A program made the position numbers and the translations under genes. Below are positions 1 to 11,383 of a stretch of 64,000 nucleotides of DNA, in pieces. This DNA comes from Ceratodon purpureus (taxonomy: Eukaryota > Streptophyta > Bryopsida > Pseudoditrichales > Ditrichaceae): the NCBI GenBank assembly GCA_014871385.1, contig CM026426.1:73832303-73896302 (forward strand), written 5' to 3'. Each line of letters opens with the position of its first letter. The stretch's first letter is position 1. The notes below the pieces were generated by a model. It was not told where the DNA came from, searched no databases, and saw only the letters and a list, made by a program, of their open reading frames with translations.

Positions 1-1844
1 GCAACGTTGAGGTCAAGGCTGTAGGAAGTAATTTCTCCAAGTGCACTGAGTGTGACTTCCTCGTTGAACTCATTGCAAAGTACCATAGAGGGTCGAACGA
101 GTGGCAGAGCTTGACAGAGGATAGGACCAGGCATTTGAACTATCAGCGAGCTTGTCGCAACATTTATTACAGATGGACAACCCAATCTATACAGAGTCCT
201 ACTAAGTTCCTATGCATCATACATGATAAGATGGACACATCAAAAACAGCGATCCCCCGGATGCAACGTATCACGAAGGCTACGGCAGGGCTTGGTCAAA
301 TTCCGATTTCCTTTACTGGAATGCTGACTCACGGACACGGAGATGGCGCCTACGCACACTATGCAACTGCCCTATGGCCAGAAGACCCAAATTTCACAAT
401 CTCCTCGTTGTGCAGGGTATTCCGTGCCTTGGAGAGACTACCTGTCCGGGAGTCAAAAGTACTCTTTGAGGCTTCGCCACAGAATGAATTCTTTGAAGCG
501 CTAATGCATGGATCGTCACGTTGCATCCCCTCAATTCCACCCTCTAGAGATGAACCACTCACTCCACCTCTGCCTGGTAGGCCTGCTGTTCCTTTGCCGA
601 AGAAGTTGTATCTCCACCTTGACAAATCAGCAAAGGACAATAAGAACCGGTTTCTTCTAGCATTCTGCTCGTTGCTGACGGCGAGGCGGATATTCAAGGA
701 AGTTACAGTTGGTTTCCTGATTGTGGGACACACACATGAGGACATCGACGCCCACTTCAGTCACCTGTCAAAACTCATTAAGCGAAAGAACACATACCGC
801 CTTGCCGACCTTATGAAGGCATTCATGGATTCACAGAAGACAGTTGCCTTTATTCCAGGGGTTGTTCAGGAAGTGGCAGACTTCAAAAGTTATGTTGCTG
901 ATTTTCATCACGACGCAGGTAATGCGATAGAAGGTCACAGTGAAATGCATCTTTTTAAGTTTTATGTAGTGGAGGATGGGGAGGATGCGGGGTGGCCCGT
1001 GATGAGGTACAAGAAGCATGCAACTGATCCGTCATGGCTTCCACCTCGCAAACCCGTGAAAATGTGGAGGGCAGACAAAGAGGATAAACCACGTTTGCCC
1101 GTCGGTGATCCCAAACCGGTTACTCATAAGCACTTATGGAGTAGTGTTGAAGTCGATGAGGGCAAGACGAACGCAGATAAAGAGGTGGCACGAGCAGCGG
1201 AGTGTTCAGAGAAGAGAAATTTCATTAAAAGTGGAATATCTAAGTACATTGAGTAACGGAGAATTGGCATGGCTCGGATGAAGAAATACGCACAAGACAT
1301 GTTACCATATGTACAATATTGGGAGCGAATTTTAAAGGAGGTCAATGAGCCACTACCCCCCAATTCCGCCACCTTACAGGAAGGATTTTGGCCTATCTCA
1401 GACTGGAAGCGGGACCACGTCACCACATTTGATGCAGAGGACGAATATATACCAGATCCGGATATTCGTCCGCGTGACGAGGATGAGGTGGAGCCTTATC
1501 CTTTCTGCGGTCCAAAAAACTCTAGGCCGAAGTTTGTGTTTAACCCATATCGTGACGTGTTACGTGGCAATTGGGTGATCTGTCGTCCGAGTAAAGAAGA
1601 CCACCTACCTATTTGGATGGGTAGGGCGATAGAGCCTGTTATAACAGAGCCTGGACCTAATTACGATAAGTTCAAGGTTGAATGGTGGACTCCGATGAAG
1701 GGCAAGAAGGAAGGTAAGAAGAAAGTTGCGAAAGAGTGCTGGACAAGACGGTGGGAAAGGGAGTTGACTCTTGCGGAGTGGGTGGAGTGTAAATCCGTTG
1801 TATACACTCATAGGACCAAGAAAACTACGCATGGGGCCCCTTAA
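1..1844 (+). pseudogene. DUF7869-type transposon protein, 5' partial, one in-frame stop
   Basis: The frame is open from the left edge (codons start at base 3), so the N-terminus lies outside the window. It reads to a TAA at 1254-1256 and continues in the same frame to 1844. Early residues FSKCTECD look like the zinc-ribbon-like motif of DUF7869 proteins. Further on, LYLHLDKSAKDNKN and FLIVGHTHEDIDAHF match the conserved core of that family (an N-rich strand, then a GHTxxDxDxxF motif), which is known from multicopy transposon-associated genes in algae and animals. The part after the stop, rich in W, P and charged residues, fits the family's C-terminal tail. The TAA lies between GAG and CGG and would be CAA after one C-to-T reversal. 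I infer a recently inactivated copy. The molecular function of the family is not established; a separate downstream gene is less likely because the frame is shared. Confidence 0.7.
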
Positions 1845-1941
1845 AGTCCCATCTAATACCGGAAGAGGTTGTGATTGCTGCCATGGCAAACTTCGAATCG
1901 CATGGAATCTCGATGAACTGGAATGACGAGTAGGAAGGCTA

Positions 1942-2280
1942 GTCGGCGGCCCGCCGACGATTGTGATCTTAGCTGTAGTAGACGTAGGTTGTGATGGTTT
2001 CCTCTATTGACCTTATAGTTGAATATTGTAAACACTGTGATTCCTTCGAATAAGAATTGTATTTTACCATAGACCCAATATTAGTCATGTATTACGCTTG
2101 GTCTTCTATTTGTTGGTCTGATGCCTTCCTTTTCCTTCTTCGATGGTCGTCGGCTGTCCGCCGATGCTTCTAACCATACTAGATAAGCATCATGATCGGT
2201 GACTTCGTGAGGCTGGTCTATATTGTATGGCCTGTGATTTTTACGGTGGACACTGTTACACCAGTCGGCTGCCCGCCGAC
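1942..2280. repeat. cluster of three GTCGGC hairpins
   Basis: Three short palindromes follow the transposon gene: 1942-1958 (8-bp arms GTCGGCGG, 1-nt loop), 2150-2164 (arms TCGGC, 5-nt loop) and 2264-2280 (arms GTCGGC, 5-nt loop). The same core reappears as longer hairpins at 3.3-3.7 kb. Apart from these, 1845-2530 shows no coding sequence I can support. The hairpins could be transcript structures, protein-binding palindromes or a mobile-element signature; the sequence alone does not decide. Confidence 0.6.
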
Positions 2281-3275
2281 GGATTCCACAACATTGGTAG
2301 AACCACTATGCGCTTTGAGAAACTGGGAAAAAATATTTATCCATTTCATTATATTCTTATCGGAGTACAAAAATAGTGTTCCGCCCTTTACATGTTACTT
2401 TGTATTGTGTATACATCAGAGATGCGACTACTCCTAAAGCCTCAGTAACAAATGCTAACCATGAATTCTACAACTATCCGAGTGTGTGAAGCAGCTCTAT
2501 TGAAAACGAGCTGGACAATGTCAACACACACTAAATCACCCCAAAGCCTTTGTTCACAGAGAAAAGCCGCATATGGTCGCCAACGGCCATGCAACGATCA
2601 GTCCTTTGCAGTACACTTCGCTCAGACAGCACTACACGCAGTATCGACGGATGGATGCGCGGATCCAAACAATGAATACTTGGACTGCGGGCTTGCGTTC
2701 CCTCCGCACCACTGATCTTGGCCAGAGCACCGACTTCCAGCACCCCCCGAGATGTCGTATGCTTTGTCAACAAGGCGGAGCCACCCTGCAGTTGACATGG
2801 TTTACGTTGATACTTCCCCTGTGTGGCTGAAGTGAACGCTGCCAACACTCTCGGACTCCTCGAACTCCTCGGACTCCTCGAACGTCAGTAAAAAGGCGAT
2901 GCCGGAAGTGTCAGATATCTCCAGCAATTCTAAGGTGTGAGCAAGACTCCAATACCACTCCGCACCTGGCTGCAGAAGGCGTGTGATGTATTTGAAAGCA
3001 GGAATGGCGGTGTTGCGAGAACGGGCGACCACCTCCCCAAACCATGGCCGGAGCTCCTCGAGGTCACCGGTGTCTCCTGATACTGCGGATCCTCCACATT
3101 GCTACCCCGCCTCTCCATAACGACAAAATATTGGACAATATGCGACCAACTTCTACAGTATGCGACCTTCTTCTACAGTATCCGGCCGGAGTTCGTCTAC
3201 CAAACTGGTAAAAGTTCTAGTAATCCACTTCTTTAGGGTTTTCCAGACGACTAGTTGCCAACGTGGACCTAGTCT
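2281..3275. other. non-coding stretch, no supported gene
   Basis: Short ORFs exist on both strands but none has recognisable motifs or consistent neighbours. An imperfect tandem of GACTCCTCGAACTCCTCG lies at about 2850-2890, and a short direct repeat ending in TCTACAGTATGCGACC lies at about 3140-3180. I see nothing else to annotate. Confidence 0.4.
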
Positions 3276-3427
3276 AGTAGCGCCTACTCTCCTAGTCGGC
3301 GGTTAGCCGACTAGGACTAGCTTAACTATCTGCAGCTAGACGCAGCTAGCCAGTAGCGCCTACTGTCCTAGTCGGCTGGTAGCCGACTAGGACTACCTTA
3401 ACTTGGACTAACCAAAGTAGAAATAAC
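3276..3427. repeat. 76-bp tandem duplication, each copy with a long perfect hairpin
   Basis: A unit beginning AGTAGCGCCTACT starts at 3276 and again at 3352, so the period is 76 bp. Each copy contains a near-perfect hairpin: 3291-3315 with 10-bp arms (CCTAGTCGGC) and a 5-nt loop, and 3365-3393 with 13-bp arms (GTCCTAGTCGGCT) and a 3-nt loop. The loops and immediate flanks differ while the arms stay complementary, which suggests the paired structure is maintained or the copies are recent. Confidence 0.7.
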
Positions 3428-3593
3428 TTATCGACTTTTGCAGATATTTATCTAAGCGTAATTAACCAATATTGTGTACTTGTCCTAGTATAGTCTACTT
3501 TTGAAGAGTACAATTTATCATATGACAACTTATCCCAATTTCTAATATCAGGACCAGGCATTATCTCCTTTGAACGCTCTTTTACGCGAACAT

Positions 3594-4005
3594 CCTAAAC
3601 CCTAAACCATATGGGTAGTAACTTTTCTTCCTGATGTATTTTTAATGCCGCATTATGTGACGATTTCTCATCATTTTTATATGTATTTGAAATTCCAAAG
3701 GTCGGTTCAGTAAGGAAGAGGTTGGCTCTCCTAGTCGGCGGCCAGCCGACTAGAAAGGACTTTGAACGTAGTGACCGTGAATATTGTTCATTCTGAACGA
3801 CGACTCCGGAGTCCTCATAGACGGACACCGCAATATAAGATGCCTGGCAGTCGTGTGCACTCAGCGGTTCGCAAACGACCTTCCCTTCACCCGCTTCACT
3901 TCACAGATCCACATTTTGCAGAGCATGTATTTCTTTTTATTAGAAAAGATAGATTTCTAAGGATAGGATTTCTAGGGTTTAGGTTTTCTAGGGTTTAGGG
4001 TTTTT
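3594..4005. repeat. inverted pair of plant-type telomeric motifs
   Basis: CCTAAACCCTAAACC at 3594-3608 is two CCCTAAA units. At 3972-4005 the opposite strand form occurs as two blocks of CTAGGGTTTAGG. The two motifs face each other across about 365 bp. Such short interstitial telomeric motifs (telo-boxes) occur in plant promoters and at repaired breaks. No long telomeric array is present, so this is not a chromosome end. Confidence 0.6.
3731..3753. repeat. hairpin with CTAGTCGGC arms
   Basis: Nine-base arms CTAGTCGGC / GCCGACTAG with a 5-nt loop. It is the sixth occurrence of the AGTCGGC palindrome in this 1.8-kb stretch. Confidence 0.65.
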
Positions 4006-4439
4006 AATCAGCCACTTGCCGAGGGATTCGGCCATGTCAGTGGGACTTGGATGTCCTCTTTTCAGCATTATATTAAAATTCACTCAAATGATTTTATTCC
4101 TTGTAAGAGGAATGCATTTTTTCATAAATATTTGACATCTTTGTCTTTAAATTTGAGGGATAACGCATGAATTGGACGTCTACTGATGATGCAAAGTAGT
4201 CCATAATTGAGCGTTTTGTCCATAATTAATTCAATACCCCTTTAACCTAATTAACCAAAAAAACTGAAAAATTGATTGAATCTCAATTCCGATTGGGATT
4301 TATCCAGTTTATTCTGAGTTTCTCGGATCCCACACTTTTATGGACAACCTTTCTCTAACTTTTCCAAAGTTGAAAAGAATTTGCCTCTGGAGTGCCATGT
4401 CAATTTGAAAGAAATGGCATTCTCGTGACTCTTCTTTTT

Positions 4440-5510
4440 TACTTGCAAATGTATTTCTTCTTTATTGTGGACTGCCGACAGCAAGGGCTGCATTTTAGCC
4501 GCCATTTTATCTGAGAGCCATGGCCGTCTTCGAAGTTCTTCTCTTTGTATTTCCCTTCTTATATGCAACCACGTTGCATTTTCTATTTGCAAGCTTTGTT
4601 GTTCTTTTTTTTTTCTTATTACATTAATCGCAACCATGGTTCCTTTTAATTTTTGCAATTGTTATTATTTTCCATATGCGACCTACTTCATCTCTTATGT
4701 ACAACTGTTTTTTTATTAATATCTTATTCTATTATAATCAACCGTGGTTCTTTTATTATATGCAACCTTCCTTTGTTTTCTTGCGTTGGCAGCAAAGGCT
4801 GCATTGTACCCGCCAATGCCAGTTCAGAGCACCAAGTTCACGAAGGAGCCAACTTCTACGACCGAAATGACAAACTTTACATTCCTGCCTTATTACTTTA
4901 TATTTGTCAAGTGCCAAACTCCATTTTGTGTTTGCAACTCATTTGGTCTCTTGTTTGCAATTGTTTTTATTTCTTATTTTGCGCTGGCAGCAGGCTCCAC
5001 CATCAATGGCGCCACCGCAAGTTATAAGAAATTTTCCGATTTAGACCCGGGCTCTTTGAAACCCCGGCCATTCTTTAGACTTCCTGTATTTTATTTTATT
5101 TTTCATTGGCACCCTAGGATTCATTTCTTAATTGCAACTGTCTCTGTTTTTTATTTCCGCTGGTAGCACGTAGATTGAGGATACTTCAAATTTGCCGTAT
5201 ATAACACGTTAATAGAGGAAGTTCCATAGAAAGTCCTGAATGGTAATCAAAACCACTACCTGAACTCACTAACGACTTGGCGAAGAACCTAATGACATCC
5301 CTCATACTGTAACTACCCATCCCCAAAATCACTTTTCCTACAGCTCCAAAATCTTGATCCTTTTGGGAACCGTGACATCTGCAGCTGTAAGGTGTCTCTC
5401 ATGGCGCTGGTTGATCTGCACCCAACCATGCCCTGTCATTTTTGTTTGCAGGCAGCAAGGAGCTCCGAACAGCCAATTCCCAATACATCTAAACAACTTG
5501 ATGAATTCGC
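4440..5510. other. intergenic region with irregularly spaced GCAGCAAGG segments
   Basis: Short GC-richer segments beginning with GGCAGCAAGG or variants occur at about 4482, 4786, 4986, 5161 and 5451. They are separated by T-rich tracts containing TTTGCAATTG-like words and ending in pyrimidine-rich GCAG. This resembles exons separated by introns or a decayed tandem repeat. I could not assemble a convincing protein, so I leave it unassigned. Confidence 0.3.
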
Positions 5511-6830
5511 CTAGACTTGTACGTTTTTCTCATGAAAACCGTTGGCCTCTATCACAACCAGATTGTACTGCCCAGGTACGTCATCTCCAAGTGCCATTGC
5601 AATTTTGTGCCGTAGGTGGGATACTGGCCAGCCCTTGCCAACTTCGAATGTTGGCAGCAGGTTCCCCCTGAACATACAAGACACTTCCACCATCACCTCC
5701 TCTGGTAGGTGATCCATCGCTTCCCACTAGCTGTTGGCATCCCCCCTACACCTTGTATACATGAACCTCGTGTATAATGTTTGCCTTCCCACCTGATAGC
5801 GGAAGACAATGCTGGTCCTGTTGGCAACGCATTTGATGACATCTTGGCCAATGTGGAACTTCTCGTTCCACCTAGGGTTCATCAGACTGCTCAGCAGAGC
5901 CTCAGATGGACTATTCAAAACAAATAGTTTAGGTGTCCGCCTAATGCTGTCAGCAGCTACCGCAAACAAATCAACCATAACATGGATTGGCATAAACCAT
6001 TGGTGGTGGACGAAGCTGCTACCAGTTGTTGCTTTCATAGCATTTGCAAAATCGAGAGTGAGCTCTGTTCTAAACGCCTCAGATGTGTGCATGTCTCGCA
6101 AAGGCCACTCCACATCGTTGAACCCTGGAAGCGAGAGTGCTTCAACCTTCCCGTACAGCGTGTCACCTGTTGGAGGCAAATACAGACCACCAAGGAAGAA
6201 AGTACTTATGTCCAGCAACTCCGCGTGGCTCTGTGGATTTTGTGTTGCCTCCCCAATCTCAACATGGAGCACAAAAATGGGACCAAGGATAGATGCGGAA
6301 TGTACCCAATCCTCCAAAAGCGATGCGTACAGGTAGTTTGCCATACCCAACTTGCTTGCTGCCTCCGCGGGATCCAAACGCAGATGCCTTGGCTGACATG
6401 CATGCTGCACAAGCACCTTATCGAGGTCGCATGCTTTATGCTCTGTGGAGATCCAAGAGAAATCTCTGATATGTGCTTTGAAGGCCCCCCGAAAATTTTC
6501 TCCACCATGCCGCCTTGCCTCTCTACCCCAAGGCCCATCCGACGCTAGTTGCAGCATAACCCATGAATCACGATCCACCCTCATGTGGATCTAGTTGCCC
6601 TCAAAGTCTTGAGTGTTATGCAGTGTGACACTCTGTACAAGGGAGTTTGGCCGTGTAGCCATATCACTAGAATGCATGAAACTTTTGACTGTGAACTCAA
6701 AAACTTACAAATGTTGTCGTCGCCGACATCAACCGCGAGAACTACATGTCAACACACCCTCGGCCATCACAAACGGCTAATTCCGACGTCCACGGCGTCG
6801 CAAGCAAGGTACGACCTACCCTAAACCTCA
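5511..6830 (-). pseudogene. unrecognised decayed gene with two in-frame TAG codons
   Basis: The minus strand is open from 6584 to 5511 apart from a TAG at 5727-5729. The same frame extends upstream of 6584 past another TAG at 6591-6593. A second coding-looking frame further upstream (about 6830-6600) suggests a frameshift or a splice near 6600; a GTAAGT donor-like hexamer lies at about 6710. The 285-residue central part has mixed hydrophobic and charged composition and no motif I recognise. The last 65 residues have a spacing loosely like a ubiquitin-fold strand-helix pattern, which is weak. Both TAGs would be CAG after one C-to-T reversal. It is probably a member of a multicopy family; I assign no function. 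Confidence 0.45.
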
Positions 6831-7111
6831 TCTCGAAATCCCAATTCCCAACTCAGGTAATCTCTCCAACCTATGTGGATGCCAGACCGCTGGCAGCGTT
6901 TGAGAGACCACTACAGCTAAACCTCAAATCTGTACTGCACAATGCGTGACCACCCACAACCCAAATCAAAAAATTTGATGAAGCCTTTGGAGGCCTCCGC
7001 TGCTCTATCCTGGTTGACAACGCAACCCCGACAACTCTCTCACAGGAACGCATGAGGTTCGGAATGACCGTTGGCAGCATTTTGACATCAACACCTTCTG
7101 ATCGTTGCATC

Positions 7112-8642
7112 TCAAAGGGGGAGCGGCAACTCGATTCCGGTAAGTGGCCAAACTGAGTCAGTTTTGCAGGAATTCATAAAGCCTACCACTGCTGACACCC
7201 TTCTGTAATGCTCGGATTCCGTGCGCTTTGAGGCTCCGCTCACGACCTGCAGGAATACACGCGCGAAGGGACACAAGCCTTTCTGCGCGACTACTGGCTG
7301 GACCTCCCGAACGCCGATTTGGCGACCTTTTGGCAACTTGTTGGCACCATTGGTGCCAGCAGGTAAAGTGCACGGGCATGGCCAAATTTTGAGGCACAGA
7401 TTCCGACCAAAGGCCCATTGCAGACCCCATTTTTCCCCTAATGGCTTCCTGCCCCTGTCTCTCCTGGTCCTGCTCCTCTATCCTCTTGGTCTCTAGCCAT
7501 AGCCTCATGGCTTTCTTCATTTGAAGTTCTTCCCTATTTTTCTGCTCCCAAGCGTGCATGGTTGTCTTGAACCTAGTGGCTTGTCCTAAGTCATTCATCT
7601 GGCGTCAATACACCTCTTCTAAGGTCTGCTGGTTCCTTCTGTCCCTCTCAGCCTGCCTCCTTGCTTCTTGTTGGGCCTTGAACTGCTCCAGTTGCCTCTT
7701 GTCTTTTTCTTCTTCATCCACCTCTGGTCCGTGGAACTGTACTGTCTGCTTCGTGATGGCCTGCTATCCCTGCCTACTGGTCCTGGTTGGTTCTGAAGTA
7801 TGTACTGCTTCTCCTGTAATCCTGTCTTCACTCCTGACCTGGTCCAGTTTCTTCTCCAGTGTCTCCAGCATCTCGACCAAGTCCCCTGGTGTCTGTATTC
7901 TTGGTCTTGGTGTATTAGGTCGGCTGGTGCTTCTCCTCTCCTCTTCTTGAAGCTGGTCGTACGCTACTCTTGTCTCGAGTTGAGGATTCCAACTGTGATG
8001 GGTGTCTCCACCTCCTGGTCTTGGAAACTCCCTTCTGCTCGTCCTTGGTGATGGCATTGAACCATCATACTTCCTGATCTCCTCGTCCTTATGCCAATTC
8101 TTGAAACTAGGACCAGGTTCGCCTATAGCCGATACTGTCTTGATGCTTATTCCAATCAGTGTCTCCTAGCTTGAATGTTCTCCTTCCAGGTCCATGTCTA
8201 TCAAGTCCCCAGTCCCTCCTTTGGCAATGCTCTCCTAAGAGCTAATCTGCCCTTCTATGTTCCTGCCTGTATCAACTGTTGTCCTCTGCTCCCGGAGCTG
8301 GTATCTGGCTAGTCTTGCTGCTGCTTGTCTCATGGCTATTTTTTCCTTGTCCCACCCTTGGTAGCCTTCCACCATTGTAGTGCGATTACTGCTTCTCCCT
8401 CCTGGTACTCCCTAGTAGTGATCTTCTGGTATGTCTGCTTCTCCAGTAAGCCAAATGTACCCCTCCAGGTGATCTGTTGGGTAGATGCTGTAGATCCTTG
8501 TCCCAGCCCTCCTCTGGTCCTTGCGTGCTAGTCCTTTGTTCTCCTGGTTCTTGGCCAGTACATTCCGCTGCCACCCCAGTCTAGTCCACTTGGGTTGTTT
8601 TTTACTACCTTTAGGTTTTCTAAGTTTCTGCCTATAGACCAC
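7112..8642 (-). pseudogene. gag-like coiled-coil protein of an LTR element, five premature stops
   Basis: One minus-strand frame runs from at least 8642 to about 7158, interrupted only by TAG at 8412-8414, 8235-8237, 8166-8168 and 7764-7766 and TGA at 7605-7607. The spacings between stops are exact multiples of three and no frameshift is needed. The conceptual protein is hydrophilic and rich in Q, E, K and R, with a strong coiled coil around 7760-7560 (QQEARRQAERDRR) and a tryptophan-containing segment after it (HAWEQKNREELQMKK). It lies downstream, in minus orientation, of the LTR-like region at 9353-10040, so a structural gag-like role is inferred from position and composition. All five stops can be one C-to-T change from CAG or CGA. 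I do not recognise a named domain. Confidence 0.55.
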
Positions 8643-9352
8643 AATTTCTACCAGATACTATTTCAATACAGTCTCACAAGTCTATTCCTAGAGGTCAATC
8701 CTCGTCTTTCCTGTCCTGCCCCTTTAGTTTCTAGAAAATCTAGTCCAGTTTTACACTTTCTCGATCCTGTATTCACTGTTTTTCCTAGATTTTGTGATTT
8801 ACTAGTCCAGTTTCCTTTCCGGACTCCTATCACTAGTCTCTAGGTTCCTTTCTTTCAGTTAATCTTGGTTTTTGTTTTTACCACCTCGTTTTAACCTTAA
8901 TTTTTTTTACTTCCTCATTTTTATCTCAATTTTTTACTGCGTCATATTTTTTTCACCTCAAGTTTTAACTGCATCATTTTTCTTTTACTATCCATACATT
9001 CACTTAGCCAGTAAATCTAGAATGTTTTTACTAACTTGTTCCATTTGTTTAATGCTGATCATACATTCTGCCTATATATCCATGCAATGCAAGATCAGAC
9101 TAGTAACAAAATACTTGCCTCCTCATAGAAGACTATCCCCCTTTTGCTCTTGGAGCTGCCCTCAGCTCCTTTGCTGGAGATCCGTTAGCCACATGAGCGC
9201 CTATGTTCTGCCATTGCTTGAACAAAATCTGCCACAGGCCTTCTCCGTTGGTCTGCCACTGAGCCAGCCCTCCAACAACGTACTGCTGCAGTAGCAGAAT
9301 CCTAGTTGGTGTAGCAAAAGCCACATGATCCAAACTATTGCATGGTCGCCAA

Positions 9353-10042
9353 TGTTAAGGGGTGATTTAGCTTCACCCTGAAAATCCTAGTCTACTGTCC
9401 AAGCAAACTAAAAACCCACAAAATTTTAGTACCCACCTATCCTATATTACTTCCAAAGATCATGCTCCTGGCCTGTAATCAATGAACCCACAACCTGCCC
9501 CCTAGTTATCATCAATGCAAGCTTACCCAACACCCTTTTCCCACAAACCTTAGCATCCAATACACACAAAGTCCAATGTACTCAAAAGAGTCTTTTCTCC
9601 TCATTAAGTCCTGTTATATACATTCAGTCCTGCTCCTTACAGCCTTGTCCCACTACAAGAGCATCTTTGTACATCCTAACCTCGTCCTCTAAACCCCATA
9701 GCCTCTGAAACACAATCAACACCATAATCTTCACATTTCCTTACTTCTAATTCATAGCAGCTAGCCTAACCTCTAAGTCTAACTCTGCCGACACACACAC
9801 ACTAGAGAGTTCACAGCACCGAGAGAGAGAGAGAATGAGAGCCACAGCCCCGTTCCCCACTACCCTATCCAAAACCCTAGCCGCCACCCTAGCCGCCACC
9901 AGCCGCCACCAGCCCTAACCCTAGCCGACGTCATCCAAAGCAGTTTTCATCCGTCGGCAGTTTTCATCCGTTAGGTAGTTTCCATCCAGGACAGAGTTAC
10001 TCTTGTCCACTACAGTAACTGGCAGTTTTACTGCCCAGGTAA
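9353..10042 (-). mobile_element. probable LTR (minus orientation), upper boundary uncertain
   Basis: Read on the minus strand the segment ends in CACCCCTTAACA at 9353 and is followed by TTGGCGACCATGC, a plausible primer-binding site one or two bases after the LTR. The opposite boundary may be TGTTACC near 10042, which is tentative. The end resembles the better defined LTR at 61383-61819: both start TGNTANRGGG on the plus strand and both contain repeated TCATCC blocks. It also contains AC and AG microsatellites and ACCCTAGCCGCC repeats at about 9790-9930. Its gag-like ORF follows at 8642-7112. No second LTR copy is in the window to fix the ends. Confidence 0.4.
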
Positions 10043-10059
10043 CAATAGTTTTACTGCCC

Positions 10060-10880
10060 CCTACAAGTTACTGTTCCTGCCTCGTAGCCAAAGGGTGGAA
10101 AATCCCTTTAACCGGTGTTTGTGAAGCTTGGCCAGCGTGGTCGGGCAAAACTGCGTGGTTTCTTGGTTTTGACAGCTTTGTAGGTTTTGGTTTTCTATGC
10201 TTAGCAGTTCGTACTTGGCATTGGTTGCTTTGTCCAAGCAGCGAAATCCGTCATTTGTTGTTTCATCTACTACAAAAATTCTTTGGTGGCATCGGGATCC
10301 TCTTGAACAGTGGCGTCTTTGGCTTCATTGTTTGGGCTGCTTCAGCAGCCACTTTTCTTGGCGGCATGGTGTCGTAGAACGAAAAAATTTCAAGCATGTT
10401 ACTTTTCAAAAATCCATCTCCAACATGGTTGCCAAAATGTTAGCTGGAATTCTGGATGGAGTGGGTGAAAGCCACAGTTGAAGAAATACAGAACTCGGTC
10501 ACGACAGAGGTCCTGGGAGGAAGTAAAGAAGGGCAGTTTTGAGAGACCATTGGTAGAGTAGGTAATGGCACGATCATGAGGTAAGACCAAGAATCGAATG
10601 ACCCAGGGTCCGGACGTCAACGGCCGAGACCATGAAGTGCCAAAGCTATGGGAGAGAAAGGGAACAGGGTCGGCTATGGACGTCTATGGAGTCTATGAGT
10701 AAGGAGGGGAAGCATAATTGTAATATTGCAAGCATTTGTAGAAGTCATGTGAGTAGGGCCATGGTTGTCATAAGAGACCGACCGTCCGTTAGTCCGTTAG
10801 TTCGTCATGGTGACAAGACACACCTAAATGTCCGTCCAATAAGGGCGTTGACCGGTTGACCTATGGTAAGGGTTAAACAT
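10060..10880. other. intergenic, no supported gene
   Basis: Several short open frames exist on both strands but none shows a motif or a coding continuation across stops. I see no repeat structure that explains the segment. Confidence 0.35.
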
Positions 10881-10889
10881 ATTTACCCT

Positions 10890-11200
10890 GCGCTGAATTA
10901 GTGCGGGCACGAGCGCGGTTACTGGCGAGTGCATGTGGGCTCGAGCAGTACAATGGGCGCGAGCATCTAGGCGAGAGCGCTGTCACAGACGCGTGTAGGA
11001 GTGCGGGAGAGCAAGAGCGCGAGCGTCGCGGCGGGCGCAATCTTGTTGACGATCGCAATCATAATTATCGGGCGCAATCATGTGGGCGCGAGCCTAGATC
11101 GGGCGCGATCGCTGCGGCGGGCGCGTATATTATTGGGCGCGTGTGTTTGGGCGAGTGCGTTGCATTGGGCACGGGCGATTGGGCGCAAGCGCTGCAGGTT
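10890..11200 (+). repeat. GGGCGCG decamer array (plus orientation)
   Basis: About fifteen to twenty copies of a decamer close to GGGCGCGAGC or GGGCGCGATC/GGGCGCAATC are separated by variable spacers of roughly 4 to 12 bases. Because spacers vary in length and sequence while the decamer is kept, this looks more like a field of protein-binding sites than a satellite. It lies just beyond the 3' end of the kinase-like gene, and an opposite-orientation array lies on that gene's 5' side. Confidence 0.65.
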
Positions 11201-11278
11201 AGAAGGGAAAGAGAGACATTGGGCAACATCACAAGAGAGGCCATGCATTTTAGGACAGAGCAATTGTGATGTGCTATG

Positions 11279-11284
11279 TTTATT
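11279..11284 (-). terminator. candidate polyadenylation signal AATAAA
   Basis: AATAAA on the minus strand about 100 bases after the stop of the kinase-like frame. It fits the expected position for that transcript's 3' end and precedes the decamer array. Confidence 0.4.
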
Positions 11285-11383
11285 GAAAAGTATTGCAAAA
11301 TTGTGGCAGTAAACCACTTACAAAGAATTTCCCTACATATAACGAAGTGGGAATATTACATTGCTCTCACTACTTGCGTACTT

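Noticed and set aside
10901..11312. Open frames of about 100-120 codons over the decamer array (arginine/alanine-rich)
   Set aside because: They arise because the GC-rich repeated decamer has few stops in several frames at once on both strands. No motif, and the same happens at 13129-13437, 24304-24505, 25729-26220 and 29666-30060.
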